Notes: generated by a model not told the origin, from the letters alone. A stretch of 64,000 nt of DNA from Pseudooceanicola marinus (GCF_002786295.1 NZ_PGTC01000022.1:62001-126000); one strand, 5' to 3'; shown: positions 33,967 through 43,092, counted from the stretch's first letter. A program made the numbers and translations.

Positions 33967-35130
33967 ATGGCGCAGCCGCTCGCGGGGGTCAGAATCGCCG
34001 ATTTCAGTCATGTGATCGCGGGTCCCCTAGCCACGCAGTTCCTGTGCCTGCTGGGGGCGGAGGTCATCAAGATCGAACCGCCGGCGGGGGATGCCATGCG
34101 GTACTACACCCGGGCGGAGGCGCGCCGGGGCATGGCGGAACCCTTCGTCGGGGCCAATGCCGGCAAGAAATCCGTGGTGCTGGACCTGAAAAGCGAGGAG
34201 GGCCGCGAGGCCGCCCGCGCCATCGTCGCCAGCGCTGACATCCTGGTGGAGAACTTCCGCCCCGGCGTCGCCGCCCGCCTGGGGCTGGGGGAGGCCGACT
34301 TGCGCGCCGCGCATCCGGGGCTGATCTATTGCTCCGTCTCGGGCTTCGGCCAGGCCGGGCCGATGCGGGATTACCCGGCGATCGATCAGGTGATCCAGTC
34401 CATGTCTGGGCTGATGTACCTCTCCGGCCAGGAGGGCGACCCGGCACAGCGCGTGGGCTTTCCCATCGTCGACACCTACACGGCCCTGCTGACGGCCTTT
34501 GCCGTTCTGGCCGCCTATACGCAGCGGCAGGCGGATCCGCAGGGGCAGGGACAGGTGGTCGATGTCTCGATGCTCGATGCGACGATGGTGTTGATGTCCT
34601 CGGTCATCAGTCCCTATCTGCTGACCGGCACCGAACCGGTTCGGGCCGGCAATCGCGGCTTTTCGGGCGCACCCACGGCCGACACCTTCGACACCGCCGA
34701 GGGCGAGATCACGATAGGCGCCGTGCAGCAGGTGCAGGTGGAACGGCTGTTCCGCGCCATGGATCTGGCCGACCTGCTGGAGGACGCCCGTTTCGCCACC
34801 CCGCCCGCGCGGCTGGCCCATGACGCCGCGTTGCAGGCGATCCTGCGCCCCCGTTTCGCCACCCGCAGCGCCAGCGACTGGGAAGATGTATTGGCCGGGG
34901 CCGGCGTGCCCGCCGGCAAGGTGCGTCCCCTGGCCGAGGCGATGGAGATGCCGCAGATCCAGGGACGTGATCTGTTCCTCGACGTGCCGGACCCGGTCAC
35001 CGGCGACAGCGCGCAGATCCTCAACGCGGGCTTCCGCTTTGCCCATGATGGCCCCGGCGTCAGCGCCCCCGCGCCGGGTCTCGGGCAACATACCGAAGAG
35101 ATCTTGGCGGCCCTGCGCAGCCGCGCCTGA
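33967..35130 (+). CDS. Class III (CaiB/BaiF/Frc) CoA-transferase
   Basis: This 387-aa enzyme has VRIADFSHVIAGPLATQFLCLLGAEV at the N-terminus, VENFRPGVAARLGLGEADL near residue 94, and the catalytic aspartate in PIVD at residue 169, the same number as in formyl-CoA transferase. It starts after a purine-rich GGAGAGGGAGAGG site. It is the only gene of the rightward unit and is controlled by the site that overlaps its promoter. It probably works in the same pathway as the three CoA-transferases on the other side of the MarR gene. Confidence 0.9.
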   Translation: MAQPLAGVRIADFSHVIAGPLATQFLCLLGAEVIKIEPPAGDAMRYYTRAEARRGMAEPFVGANAGKKSVVLDLKSEEGREAARAIVASADILVENFRPGVAARLGLGEADLRAAHPGLIYCSVSGFGQAGPMRDYPAIDQVIQSMSGLMYLSGQEGDPAQRVGFPIVDTYTALLTAFAVLAAYTQRQADPQGQGQVVDVSMLDATMVLMSSVISPYLLTGTEPVRAGNRGFSGAPTADTFDTAEGEITIGAVQQVQVERLFRAMDLADLLEDARFATPPARLAHDAALQAILRPRFATRSASDWEDVLAGAGVPAGKVRPLAEAMEMPQIQGRDLFLDVPDPVTGDSAQILNAGFRFAHDGPGVSAPAPGLGQHTEEILAALRSRA

Positions 35131-35334
35131 GCCGTCAGGCGTAGTAGGCCCCGCGGGCACCACGGCCCGTTCCCTGCGCGGGTGCGGGGCGTATGCTTGT
35201 GCGCGGCCTGCGCCGCCCCCTCTGCGATGTCGGTGCTTTTCAGGCCGGGATTGACCGCAGGATGCGCGGCTCGGCAATCGTCGCAGGAATTTCCACGAAA
35301 CGTAGCAAAACTGACATGGAAGTCCGCTCAACTG

Positions 35335-35349
35335 AGCATGTGAAATGCT
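35335..35349. promoter_or_regulatory. Short inverted repeat before the DeoR-family gene
   Basis: AGCAT-5 nt-ATGCT lies 12 bp upstream of the regulator start. Its position suggests an autoregulatory operator, but it is short and has no second copy that I could find. The remainder of the 231-bp gap from 35131 shows no gene. Confidence 0.3.
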
Positions 35350-35361
35350 GAAGTGAGCGCC

Positions 35362-36129
35362 ATGGACCGCAAGGAACAGATTCTGCAGCTGGCGCGCCGC
35401 GAGGGCCGCGTGATGGTCGACGGGCTGGCCGAGGCGTTTGGCGTCTCCGCCCATACCATTCGCCGCGATATCAACGCGCTTTGCGAAGAGGCCAAGCTGC
35501 GGCGCCTGCACGGCGGGGCGGAGTATATCGAGGGCCAGGCGAACCTGCCCTACCACGCCCGCGCGGTGCTGAACTTCGACGAGAAGTCGGCGATTGCGCG
35601 CGAGGTGGCCCGTGTCATCCCCGACGGCGCGACGCTGTTCATCTCCATCGGGACGACGCCCGCCATTGTCGCGGGCGCCCTGGCCGAGAAGCAGGCGCTG
35701 ACCGTCATCACCAATAACCTGAACGCGGCCCTGGCGCTGTCGGAAAACCCCGGCAACCGGATCATCCTGCCGGGCGGAGAGATGCGCCTGCCGGATCGCG
35801 ACATCCTGGGCCCCGAGGCGGTGGAGCTGTTCCGCACCTACCGGGCGGATTTCGGCATCTATGGCGTTGGCGGCATCGACCATGACGGCAGTCTGCTGGA
35901 TTTCAACGCCGCCGAGGTGCAGATGCGCGAACAGATGCGGACCAATTCCCGCCGCTCGATCCTTGTCGCCGACCGGACGAAATTCGGCCGCCGCGCCGCG
36001 GCCGTGGGCGGGCAATTGAACGAGGCGGGCATGGTCGTGCTGGACCGCGCGCCGGGGGCTGACTGGCAGCCGCTGTTGGACGGCTACCCGGGCAAGCTGG
36101 TGCTGGCGATGGAGGGGGTTCATGTCTGA
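35362..36129 (+). CDS. DeoR-family regulator, GlpR-like
   Basis: This 255-aa protein has the DeoR helix-turn-helix (VMVDGLAEAFGVSAHTIRRDIN, then LRRLHGGA) and a sugar-phosphate sensor domain with ISIGTTPA, ITNNLNAA, GGIDHDGSLLDFN and VADRTKFGR. These match E. coli GlpR closely, pointing to glycerol-3-phosphate as effector. An in-frame GTG at 35353 is an alternative start. The stop overlaps the ABC ATPase gene by 8 bp, so regulator and transporter are co-transcribed. The glpK and glpD genes lie 17-20 kb away at 52.9-56.1 kb and may also belong to its regulon. Confidence 0.85.
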   Translation: MDRKEQILQLARREGRVMVDGLAEAFGVSAHTIRRDINALCEEAKLRRLHGGAEYIEGQANLPYHARAVLNFDEKSAIAREVARVIPDGATLFISIGTTPAIVAGALAEKQALTVITNNLNAALALSENPGNRIILPGGEMRLPDRDILGPEAVELFRTYRADFGIYGVGGIDHDGSLLDFNAAEVQMREQMRTNSRRSILVADRTKFGRRAAAVGGQLNEAGMVVLDRAPGADWQPLLDGYPGKLVLAMEGVHV

Positions 36130-37219
36130 TCCCTTCGTCGAGCTGCGCGAGATCCGTCGTCAATGGGACGGCAAGGGCGGGGTGCGCGGCGTCTCGCTTT
36201 CGGTGCCGCGCGGCGCCTTCGTGTCGATCCTGGGCCCCTCGGGCTGCGGCAAGTCCACGCTGCTGCGCCTGCTGGCCGGGTTGGAGGTGCCGCAATCGGG
36301 GCAAATCCTGATCGGTGGGCAGGACGTGACCCATGCCGCGCCCGCCGCGCGCGGCCTGTCGATGGTGTTTCAGAGCTACGCGCTTTTCCCCCACCTCTCG
36401 GTGCGCGAAAACATCCTGTTTGGCATGAAGGTCCGCCGCGCCAGCCGGGCGGCCCAGGCCGAGAAGCTGGCCGAGGCGGTGGCGATGACCGGCCTTGAAG
36501 GGCTGGAGGATCGCAAGCCCGGCGCGCTTTCTGGCGGCCAGCGGCAACGCGTGGCGCTGGCCCGTGCCGTGGTGGCGGGGCATCCCCTCTGCCTGATGGA
36601 CGAGCCACTGTCGAACCTCGACGCCAAGCTGCGCCATTCCGTGCGCCGCGACATCAAGACCCTGCAACGGCGCCTGGGGCTGACCGTGGTCTATGTCACC
36701 CATGACCAGTCCGAGGCGATGTCGCTGTCGGACCACGTGGTGCTGATGAAGGACGGCGCGGTGCAGCAGCAGGGCGCCCCGGAAGACCTCTACACCCGCC
36801 CTGCAACACCCTTCGTGGCCGAGTTCATCGGTGACCCGCCCATGGCCCTGGTCGAAGGCGCAGCCCTGGGGCAAGGCGCCGCGCAGATCGGCATCCGGGT
36901 CGAGAAGATCGAGCGGGCGCATGTCGATGACGCCGATCTGGTGGCCCAGGTGGAGGCCTGCGAGTTTCTGGGCGGCGAGACCCGGGTTTTGCTGGGCCAT
37001 CCCCGGGCGCGCGGTCTTGGCCTAATCCTGACCGGGCGGCGCGAGCTGGCGGAGGGCACGGCCATGGGCCTGGCCCTGCCGGACGAACACCGGGTCCTTT
37101 TCCCCGCCCCGGGCGGACAAAAGGACCCGCAGCAGAATTACGGGGCGACCGATCGCCAAACCGCACCCCGTGATGGCCGAAAGGCCCCATCCCAGCAGAC
37201 CGAAGAGGTATCCCGATGA
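36122..37219 (+). CDS. ABC transporter ATP-binding protein, UgpC/MalK-type
   Basis: This 365-aa ATPase has Walker [10 protein letters not shown] (about residues 38-46), [39 protein letters not shown] and VTHDQSEAMSLSDH, followed by a short TOBE-type regulatory part. The last 35-40 residues (after VLFPAPGG) are polar, low in conserved features and run into what looks like former intergenic DNA. The stop overlaps the start of the binding-protein gene by 4 bp. Placing the ATPase before the binding protein is unusual for Ugp systems. Confidence 0.88.
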   Translation: MSDPFVELREIRRQWDGKGGVRGVSLSVPRGAFVSILGPSGCGKSTLLRLLAGLEVPQSGQILIGGQDVTHAAPAARGLSMVFQSYALFPHLSVRENILFGMKVRRASRAAQAEKLAEAVAMTGLEGLEDRKPGALSGGQRQRVALARAVVAGHPLCLMDEPLSNLDAKLRHSVRRDIKTLQRRLGLTVVYVTHDQSEAMSLSDHVVLMKDGAVQQQGAPEDLYTRPATPFVAEFIGDPPMALVEGAALGQGAAQIGIRVEKIERAHVDDADLVAQVEACEFLGGETRVLLGHPRARGLGLILTGRRELAEGTAMGLALPDEHRVLFPAPGGQKDPQQNYGATDRQTAPRDGRKAPSQQTEEVSR

Positions 37220-38472
37220 TCCGCCAAGTTTCTGCCGCGGCCATGCTCGCCGCCGGCGCCCTTGCCGTCAACCCGGCCAGCGCCACCGAACTGACCATGT
37301 ACTACCCGATCGCCGTGGGCGGCCCGCTGACCAAGGTGGTCGATGGCATGGTCGAGGAATTCGAGGCCGCGAACCCCGACATCACCGTCAACGCCATCTA
37401 CGCCGGCAACTACGACGACACCCGCATCAAGGCCCTGGCGGCGCTGAACGCGGGCGAGCCCGCCCAGCTGGCCGTCATGTTCTCCATTGACGCCTACGAC
37501 CTGATCGAACAGGACATGATCGTACCCTTCGACGACGTTCTGGGCGAGGGCGGCCAGGCGTGGATCGACAGCTTCTACCCCGGGCTGATGGCCAACGGCC
37601 AGGTCGAGGGCAAGACCTGGGGCATCCCGTTCCAGCGCTCCACCATCGTGGCCTATTACAACAAGGACATGTTCGCCGAGGCGGGCCTGGACCCCGAGCA
37701 CGCCCCGGAAACCTGGGACGAGATGGTCGAGATGGGCCGCGCCCTGACCAATGACGACCACTACGGTCTGATGATCCCCTCGACCGGCTACCCCTACTGG
37801 ATGTTCCAGGCCCTGGCCGTGCAGAACGGGATCGAGCTGATGTCGGGCGACGGTTTGGAAACCTATTTCGACGCCCCCGAGGCCGTCGAGGCGCTGGAGT
37901 TCTGGAAGTCGCTCTCAGTCGACGAGGGCATCATGCCCGAGGGCACCGTCGAATGGGGCACCCTGCGTCAGGCCTTCCTCGAAGGGCAGACCGCGATGAT
38001 GTGGCATTCCACTGGCAACCTGACCGCGGTGAAGAACGCGGCCGAGTTCGACTTCGGCGTCGCCATGCTGCCCGCCAATGTGCAACCCGGCTCGCCCACG
38101 GGCGGCGGCAACTTCTACCTCTTCAAGGACAGCACCGATGAGGAAAAGGCCGCCGCGCTGAAGCTGATCCAGTTCATGACCCAGCCCGAGAAGGCGGCCG
38201 AGTGGTCCATCGCCACCGGCTACATGGGCGTCTCCCCTGCCGCCTATGAGACCGAGGCCCTGCAAGCCTATGCCGAGGAGTTCCCTCCGGCGCTGGTCGC
38301 CCGGGATCAGCTGAAAGTGGCCGTGGCCGAGTTTTCGACCTTTGAAACCGCTCGCGTCCGCGAAGGGCTGAACAACGCCATCCAGTCCGCTCTGACCGGC
38401 GAGAAGTCGGCCGAGGAGGCCCTGGGCGAGGCGCAATCCGCCGCCGAGCGCCTGTTGCGGGCCTACCAGTAA
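37216..38472 (+). CDS. ABC transporter substrate-binding protein, UgpB-like
   Basis: This 418-aa periplasmic protein has a signal peptide ending near AVNPASATE (about residue 23). The mature part follows the UgpB pattern: LTMYYPIAVGGPL, FQRSTIVAYYNKDMF near residue 143 and SPTGGGNFYLFKDS near residue 293. These are close to the segments that form the glycerol-3-phosphate pocket in UgpB. With a GlpR-like regulator upstream, glycerol-3-phosphate or a glycerophosphodiester is the likely ligand, though related sugars cannot be excluded. A GAAGAGG ribosome site lies within the end of the ATPase gene. Confidence 0.85.
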   Translation: MIRQVSAAAMLAAGALAVNPASATELTMYYPIAVGGPLTKVVDGMVEEFEAANPDITVNAIYAGNYDDTRIKALAALNAGEPAQLAVMFSIDAYDLIEQDMIVPFDDVLGEGGQAWIDSFYPGLMANGQVEGKTWGIPFQRSTIVAYYNKDMFAEAGLDPEHAPETWDEMVEMGRALTNDDHYGLMIPSTGYPYWMFQALAVQNGIELMSGDGLETYFDAPEAVEALEFWKSLSVDEGIMPEGTVEWGTLRQAFLEGQTAMMWHSTGNLTAVKNAAEFDFGVAMLPANVQPGSPTGGGNFYLFKDSTDEEKAAALKLIQFMTQPEKAAEWSIATGYMGVSPAAYETEALQAYAEEFPPALVARDQLKVAVAEFSTFETARVREGLNNAIQSALTGEKSAEEALGEAQSAAERLLRAYQ

Positions 38473-38480
38473 TCTTTCCC

Positions 38481-38534
38481 CCGGGGGCCTGCGGGCCCCC
38501 GGCTGTACTCCCCTCGGGGGCCTACGGGCCCCCG
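38481..38534 (+). promoter_or_regulatory. Two tandem hairpins between binding-protein and permease genes
   Basis: Two nearly identical stem-loops follow the binding-protein gene: a 9-bp stem at 38481-38502 (loop TGCG) and an 8-bp stem at 38515-38534 (loop TACG). Neither is followed by a T run. They probably stabilise the binding-protein message and limit read-through into the permease genes. Confidence 0.65.
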
Positions 38535-38583
38535 GATCCCGCCCATGCCTGCATCCCCGGGCGCGGGTCAGAAAAGGCTCAGC

Positions 38584-39477
38584 ATGACAGACGCATTCCG
38601 CATCGCCACAAGGCGCCGGGCAATCCACGGGTGGCTCCTGCTCTCGCCCGCGCTGGTCATGCTGAGCACCTTCGCCTTCTATCCCTCCGTCGCCACGCTC
38701 TGGGCCAGCTTCTTCTCGCGGGAGACGCGGCGGCGCCCGTCCGAGTTCATCGGGCTGAACAATTACCGCTTCCTCTTCGAGGATCCGACCTTCTGGAAGG
38801 TGGCGGGCAACAACCTGCTCTATGCCGGTGTGACGATCCCCATCTCCATCGCGCTGGCGCTGGTGATGGCGCTTTGGGCCAACTCGAAGATCCCCGGCAA
38901 ATCCTTCCTGCGCACCGCCTATTTCACCCCCACGGTCCTGCCGATGATCGCGGCAGGTAACCTGTGGCTGTTCTTCTACACACCGGACATCGGCGTGCTG
39001 GATCAGCTTTTCGGCCTCGTCGGCCTGGGCTCGATGAACTGGCTCGGGCGGCCCGAAACCTCCCTCTGGGCGATCTGCATCGTGACCATCTGGAAGGAGA
39101 GCGGGTTCTTCATGATCTTCTACCTGGCGGCGCTGCAAACCATCCCGCCAGAGCTGAAAGAGGCCGCCGACATCGAGGGGGCCAGCCGCTGGACCTATAC
39201 CCGCCGCATCGTGCTGCCGCTTCTGATGCCCACGACGCTGTTCATCCTGGTCAATGCCCTGATTAACTCGGTGAAACTGATCGACCACCTGTTCATCCTC
39301 ACCAAGGGCGGGCCATCGGACAGCTCGAAACTGATCCTCTACTATATCTGGGAGCTCAGCTTCGCCTTCTTCGACAGTCCCATGGCGGCGGCCACCACCG
39401 TGCTGGTACTGGCAGTGCTGGGGATCGTGGCGGCGTTGCAGTTCGGACTGCTGGACAGAAGGACCCACTACCAATGA
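38584..39477 (+). CDS. ABC transporter permease, UgpA-like
   Basis: This 297-aa membrane protein has an N-terminal span (GWLLLSPALVMLSTFAFYP), further hydrophobic segments and an EAA loop (EAADIEGASRWTYTRRI, about residue 196). It is the MalF-type permease of the glycerol-3-phosphate-type system. The start MTDAFRI at 38584 is preferred; a longer frame begins within the hairpin region. Its stop overlaps the next permease start by 4 bp. Confidence 0.88.
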   Translation: MTDAFRIATRRRAIHGWLLLSPALVMLSTFAFYPSVATLWASFFSRETRRRPSEFIGLNNYRFLFEDPTFWKVAGNNLLYAGVTIPISIALALVMALWANSKIPGKSFLRTAYFTPTVLPMIAAGNLWLFFYTPDIGVLDQLFGLVGLGSMNWLGRPETSLWAICIVTIWKESGFFMIFYLAALQTIPPELKEAADIEGASRWTYTRRIVLPLLMPTTLFILVNALINSVKLIDHLFILTKGGPSDSSKLILYYIWELSFAFFDSPMAAATTVLVLAVLGIVAALQFGLLDRRTHYQ

Positions 39478-40283
39478 CGCGCCTGATGCCCCGGATCGAG
39501 GCGGCGCTGGCCCTGCTGCTGGCGCTGGTCTGGATCTCTCCGCTGCTGTTTGCCCTCTGGGCGGCATTTCATGCCACGACGGATGCGGTGAATTTCACCC
39601 TCTCGGCGCCTCTGATCCTCGACAACTTCCGCACCGCCTGGGACGGCGCGCCCTGGCTGCGCTATTTCCTTAACACCTTCCTGCTGGTGACGCTGGTGCT
39701 GGCCGGGCAGTTCTTCCTCTGCACCCTCGCGGGCTTTGCCTTCGCCCGCATCGACTTTCGCGGCAAGGGCACGGTTTTCACCCTGATCCTGCTGCAGCTC
39801 TTCATCCTGCCCGAAGTGCTGATCGTGAAGAACTACGCCATCGCCGCCTCGCTGGGGCTGGTGGACACGATCGCGGGGATCGGGGTGCCCTACATGGCCT
39901 CTGCCTTCGGCATCTTCCTGATGCGCCAGGCCTTCAAGGGCGTGCCGATGGAACTGGACGAGGCCGCCCGGGTCGAGGGCTGTTCCCTGCTGGGCGTCTT
40001 GTGGCGCGTCTACGTCCCCGCCGCCCGGCCCACCTATATCGCCTATGCGCTGGTCTCGGTGGCGACGCACTGGAACAACTTCCTCTGGCCGCTGATCGTC
40101 ACCAACACCGAAAGCGCCCGGCCCCTGACCGTGGGCCTGTCGATCTTCGGCGCGCCGGAGAACGGCGTGGACATCTCGGTGATCTCGGCGGCGACCGTGA
40201 TGGTCATCGCGCCGCTGCTGGTGCTGTTCCTGGTGTTCCAGCGCCAGTTCGTCCAGGCCTTCCTGCGGGCAGGGATCAAGTAG
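39474..40283 (+). CDS. ABC transporter permease, UgpE-like
   Basis: This 269-aa membrane protein is the MalG-type partner. It has an N-terminal helix (ALALLLALVWISPLLFALWAAF), an EAA loop (DEAARVEGCSLLGVLWRV, about residue 162) and the family's final segment ending FVQAFLRAGIK. The gene ends 3 bp before the convergent small membrane-protein gene, leaving no room for a separate terminator. Confidence 0.88.
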   Translation: MTRLMPRIEAALALLLALVWISPLLFALWAAFHATTDAVNFTLSAPLILDNFRTAWDGAPWLRYFLNTFLLVTLVLAGQFFLCTLAGFAFARIDFRGKGTVFTLILLQLFILPEVLIVKNYAIAASLGLVDTIAGIGVPYMASAFGIFLMRQAFKGVPMELDEAARVEGCSLLGVLWRVYVPAARPTYIAYALVSVATHWNNFLWPLIVTNTESARPLTVGLSIFGAPENGVDISVISAATVMVIAPLLVLFLVFQRQFVQAFLRAGIK

Positions 40284-40286
40284 GGC

Positions 40287-40586
40287 CTAGTCCTGCGTCA
40301 GGTGTCGGCGCACCAGCACCAGGTGCAGGATATGGGCGGCGGTGAAGGCGCCGAGGATCAGCGCGATCGCCGCGGGTCCGGCATCGGCCAGCAGGTGGAA
40401 CAGAAGCGCGAAACCGCCGGCCAGCAGCGGCGTCAGGCACAGGGCCAGCCCGCGGGGCGCTGACCAGGTCGGGCGGCCATCCAGCCCCCATTGCATGGGA
40501 AGGTGACTGGCACGGGGCAGCTGCAGGTAGGCCCCGGCCGACAGCCCGATCAGGGCGAGTGACAGAAATCCGCAGAGATAGATCAT
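40287..40586 (-). CDS. Small membrane protein with DUF1648-like motif
   Basis: This 99-aa protein has three hydrophobic segments (IYLCGFLSLALIGLSAGAYL, LALCLTPLLAGGFALLFHLL, AIALILGAFTAAHILHLVLV). Between the first two it carries LPMQWGLDGRPTWSAPR, which resembles the DUF1648 motif (a P-x-H-W-x-x-x-G-x-x-D-x-x-x-x-K-like loop). The start at 40586 is chosen because the longer frame begins in the spacer. It is transcribed alone toward the ABC operon. No function is assigned. Confidence 0.6.
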   Translation of the reverse strand: MIYLCGFLSLALIGLSAGAYLQLPRASHLPMQWGLDGRPTWSAPRGLALCLTPLLAGGFALLFHLLADAGPAAIALILGAFTAAHILHLVLVRRHLTQD

Positions 40587-40671
40587 CGGCGGCCCTCTTC
40601 CGGTGGCATCCATACGTTGACGGATTCTGTCAAAGGGGTCAGGGCCGCGTCAAGGCGCGGCCCGGGTTTGC

Positions 40672-41994
40672 TCAGCGAAGCGCTTTTTGCCACTCATAGT
40701 AGGAGCTTTTCGGCGTCCGTTTCATCGTCTCGAAGTCGACATGCACCAGGCCGAAGCGTTTCTCGTAGCCGAGCGACCATTCGTAGTTGTCCAGAAGCGA
40801 CCACAGGAAGTAGCCGTTCACCGGCACGCCTTCGTCCGCCGCCTTCTTCATCATCGCCAGGTGCTTTTGCACGAAGTCCAGACGCTCCGGGTCGTTGACG
40901 GTGCCGTCAGGCTGGATCACGTCGGCATTGGCCATGCCGTTCTCGGTGACGAACAGGGGCAGGTCGCCGGTGTATTCCTCCGCCGTGCGTTTCAGGAACT
41001 TGTAGAGGCCCTCGGGGTAGATCTCCCAGTCCATGAAGGTCTTGGGCAGGGGGCCTTCGACCTCGTGGTGATGCGGCCAGGGGCCGTCGTCGGGCGCGAT
41101 CAGCTTGCGGGTGTAGTAGTTCACCCCGACCCAGTCGAGCGGGCTGGCGATCACGTCGAAATCGTCCTGCCAGCCCTCGGGCATATGCGGCTCGAACCCC
41201 TTCATGACATTGGCGGGATATTCCTTCTTGAACATGCCGCCGAGGAAGAAACGGTTGTAGTAGCCGTCGTAAAGGGCTGCGGCCTCGGCCGCCTCGGGGG
41301 TGTCATCGGCCGGATCGGCCCATTCCATGTTCACCACGGCGCCCAGGTTCTTGAGGCCCATGGCGCGCATCGCCTGAATGGCGGTACCGTGGGCCTTCAT
41401 CACGTGGTGCATGGCGCGGGCGGTGGCGCGGATGTCCTTCAGCCCCGGCGCCTGGTGGCCCAGGAAATGCGACAGGAAGGCCACGCACCAGGGTTCGTTG
41501 ATCGGCGCGATGGAATGCATGCGGTCACCGATGCGGCCCATGATGACCTCGGCGAAATCGGCAAACCAGTTGGCGATGTCGGGGTTGCGCCAGCCGCCCA
41601 GGTCGGCCAGCGGGCTGGGCAGTTCCCAGTGATACAGCGTCGCGCAGGGCTTGATGCCGCGCTCCAGCATGGCATCGGTCAACCGGTCGTAGAAATCGAG
41701 GCCCTCGGGGTTGGGCGTGCCGCGCCCCTCGGGCAGGACCCGCGCCCAGGAGGTGGAGAAGCGGTAGCAGTCGAAGCCCGCGCCCTTCACCAGGTCCAGG
41801 TCTTCCTCGTAGCGGTGGTAGTGGTCACAGGCACGGTCGCCGTTTTCAGAGCGCACCACGTTGCCGGGGGTGGCGGCGAAGGTGTCCCAGTGGGTCGAAC
41901 CGGCGCCGCCGAAGGCGTGCCCCTCGATCTGGTAGGAGGAGGTGGCTGTGCCGAAGAGGAAGCCTTCGGGGAAATCCTGTCGGGAGAAGGTCAT
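40672..41994 (-). CDS. Beta-glucosidase, glycoside hydrolase family 1
   Basis: This 440-aa enzyme is a GH1 retaining beta-glycosidase. The acid/base glutamate is in INEPW (E167), the nucleophile in VTENG (E351), and the N-terminal FLFGTATSSYQIEG and C-terminal WSLLDNYEWSLGYEKRFGL motifs are intact. No signal peptide is present, so it hydrolyses imported beta-glucosides in the cytoplasm. It lies 46 bp downstream of a LacI regulator gene, with which it is probably co-transcribed. That regulator also faces the alpha-glucoside operon, so alpha- and beta-glucoside use look jointly controlled. Confidence 0.93.
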   Translation of the reverse strand: MTFSRQDFPEGFLFGTATSSYQIEGHAFGGAGSTHWDTFAATPGNVVRSENGDRACDHYHRYEEDLDLVKGAGFDCYRFSTSWARVLPEGRGTPNPEGLDFYDRLTDAMLERGIKPCATLYHWELPSPLADLGGWRNPDIANWFADFAEVIMGRIGDRMHSIAPINEPWCVAFLSHFLGHQAPGLKDIRATARAMHHVMKAHGTAIQAMRAMGLKNLGAVVNMEWADPADDTPEAAEAAALYDGYYNRFFLGGMFKKEYPANVMKGFEPHMPEGWQDDFDVIASPLDWVGVNYYTRKLIAPDDGPWPHHHEVEGPLPKTFMDWEIYPEGLYKFLKRTAEEYTGDLPLFVTENGMANADVIQPDGTVNDPERLDFVQKHLAMMKKAADEGVPVNGYFLWSLLDNYEWSLGYEKRFGLVHVDFETMKRTPKSSYYEWQKALR

Positions 41995-42040
41995 GGGTCT
42001 CTCATCTGCTGCGGGCCGGGGCCCGGGTCGGAAAGGGGTG

Positions 42041-43084
42041 TCAGCCCAGGCGCGCGGCCTGAAGAGGGGCGGGGCCGGTCGAGCTGCCGACCACCAGCTG
42101 CGCTTCCAGCAGGCGGGTGATCGGGCCCTCGTCCGGTGCGGAGATCAGCTGCACCAGTGCATCGGCCAGCAACTCGCCCGCCATGCGGACGGAGGACCGG
42201 GTGGCGGTGAAGATCGGCAGGTCCTGGCCGTTCTTGAGGTAGGACAGGTCGTCGTCATGAGTGATGACCGACAGGTCGCGGCCCATCACCAGCCCGGCTT
42301 CCTGCAGGGCGCGGCGGATGCCGATGGCCGACAGGATCGAGGAACAGATGATCGCCGTCGGCGGGTCCTCCAGCGACAGCATGTGCCGGGTCTTCTTGAA
42401 ACCGAATTCCTCGGTCATCTCGTCGGTGCACATCAGGATGGGATCGGAGCTCAGCCCTGCGGCCTCCAGCGCGTGGGTGTAGCCCTTGCGCCGGCGGAAG
42501 GCGAAATCCATCCGTTCCAGCCCGTTGATCAGCGCGATGCGGCGATGGCCCAGCTGGATCAGGAACTCGGTCGCGCGGCGGAAGGCCTGGGTGTTGTTCA
42601 CGTCGATCCAGGAATAGGGCAGGTCGACCCCGGTGGAGCGGCCGTGCACCACGAAGGGCAGGCCGATGTCGTTCAGCAGCGCGATGCGTTCGTCGTTCAC
42701 CGCTGGCGCCTGGACGATCACCCCGTCGACGGCGCCCCGGGCGCGGAACTCGCGGTACACCTTGCCCTCGTCGTCGCCGGGCACCCGGGTCAGCAGGATG
42801 TCGTAGCCCGCCCGCGCCAGGTTCTGGCTGGCGCCGGCGACGAAATCCCCGAAGACCGGGTTGACCATCTCATGCTCGGTCGAGGTGGGGATGACCTGGC
42901 CGATCAGCATCGCGCGCCCCGTCGCCAGGCCCTTGGCCCGGCTGTTCGGGCGATAGCCCATTTGCGCGGCGGCTTCCTCGACCCTGCGGCGCGTCGCCGC
43001 GCTGACCTCCGGGTAGCCGTTCAGGGCGCGGCTGACCGTGGTCTGCGACAGGCCGAGGGCTTCTGCCAGGGTTTTCAGGTTCAT
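42041..43084 (-). CDS. LacI-family transcriptional regulator (AglR-like)
   Basis: This 347-aa protein begins with the LacI helix-turn-helix (LKTLAEALGLSQTTVSRALNGYPEVSAATR) and continues with the sensor domain. It faces the aglEFGAK operon. A perfect CAAAGCGCTTTG palindrome lies 9 bp before its own start and an identical one lies just upstream of aglE, which makes it the probable glucoside-responsive repressor of both directions. Confidence 0.9.
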   Translation of the reverse strand: MNLKTLAEALGLSQTTVSRALNGYPEVSAATRRRVEEAAAQMGYRPNSRAKGLATGRAMLIGQVIPTSTEHEMVNPVFGDFVAGASQNLARAGYDILLTRVPGDDEGKVYREFRARGAVDGVIVQAPAVNDERIALLNDIGLPFVVHGRSTGVDLPYSWIDVNNTQAFRRATEFLIQLGHRRIALINGLERMDFAFRRRKGYTHALEAAGLSSDPILMCTDEMTEEFGFKKTRHMLSLEDPPTAIICSSILSAIGIRRALQEAGLVMGRDLSVITHDDDLSYLKNGQDLPIFTATRSSVRMAGELLADALVQLISAPDEGPITRLLEAQLVVGSSTGPAPLQAARLG

Positions 43085-43092
43085 CAGCTATC

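Noticed and set aside
34027-36123. 698-codon open frame on the minus strand
   Set aside because: It is antisense to a CoA-transferase and the GlpR-like gene and crosses their promoter region.
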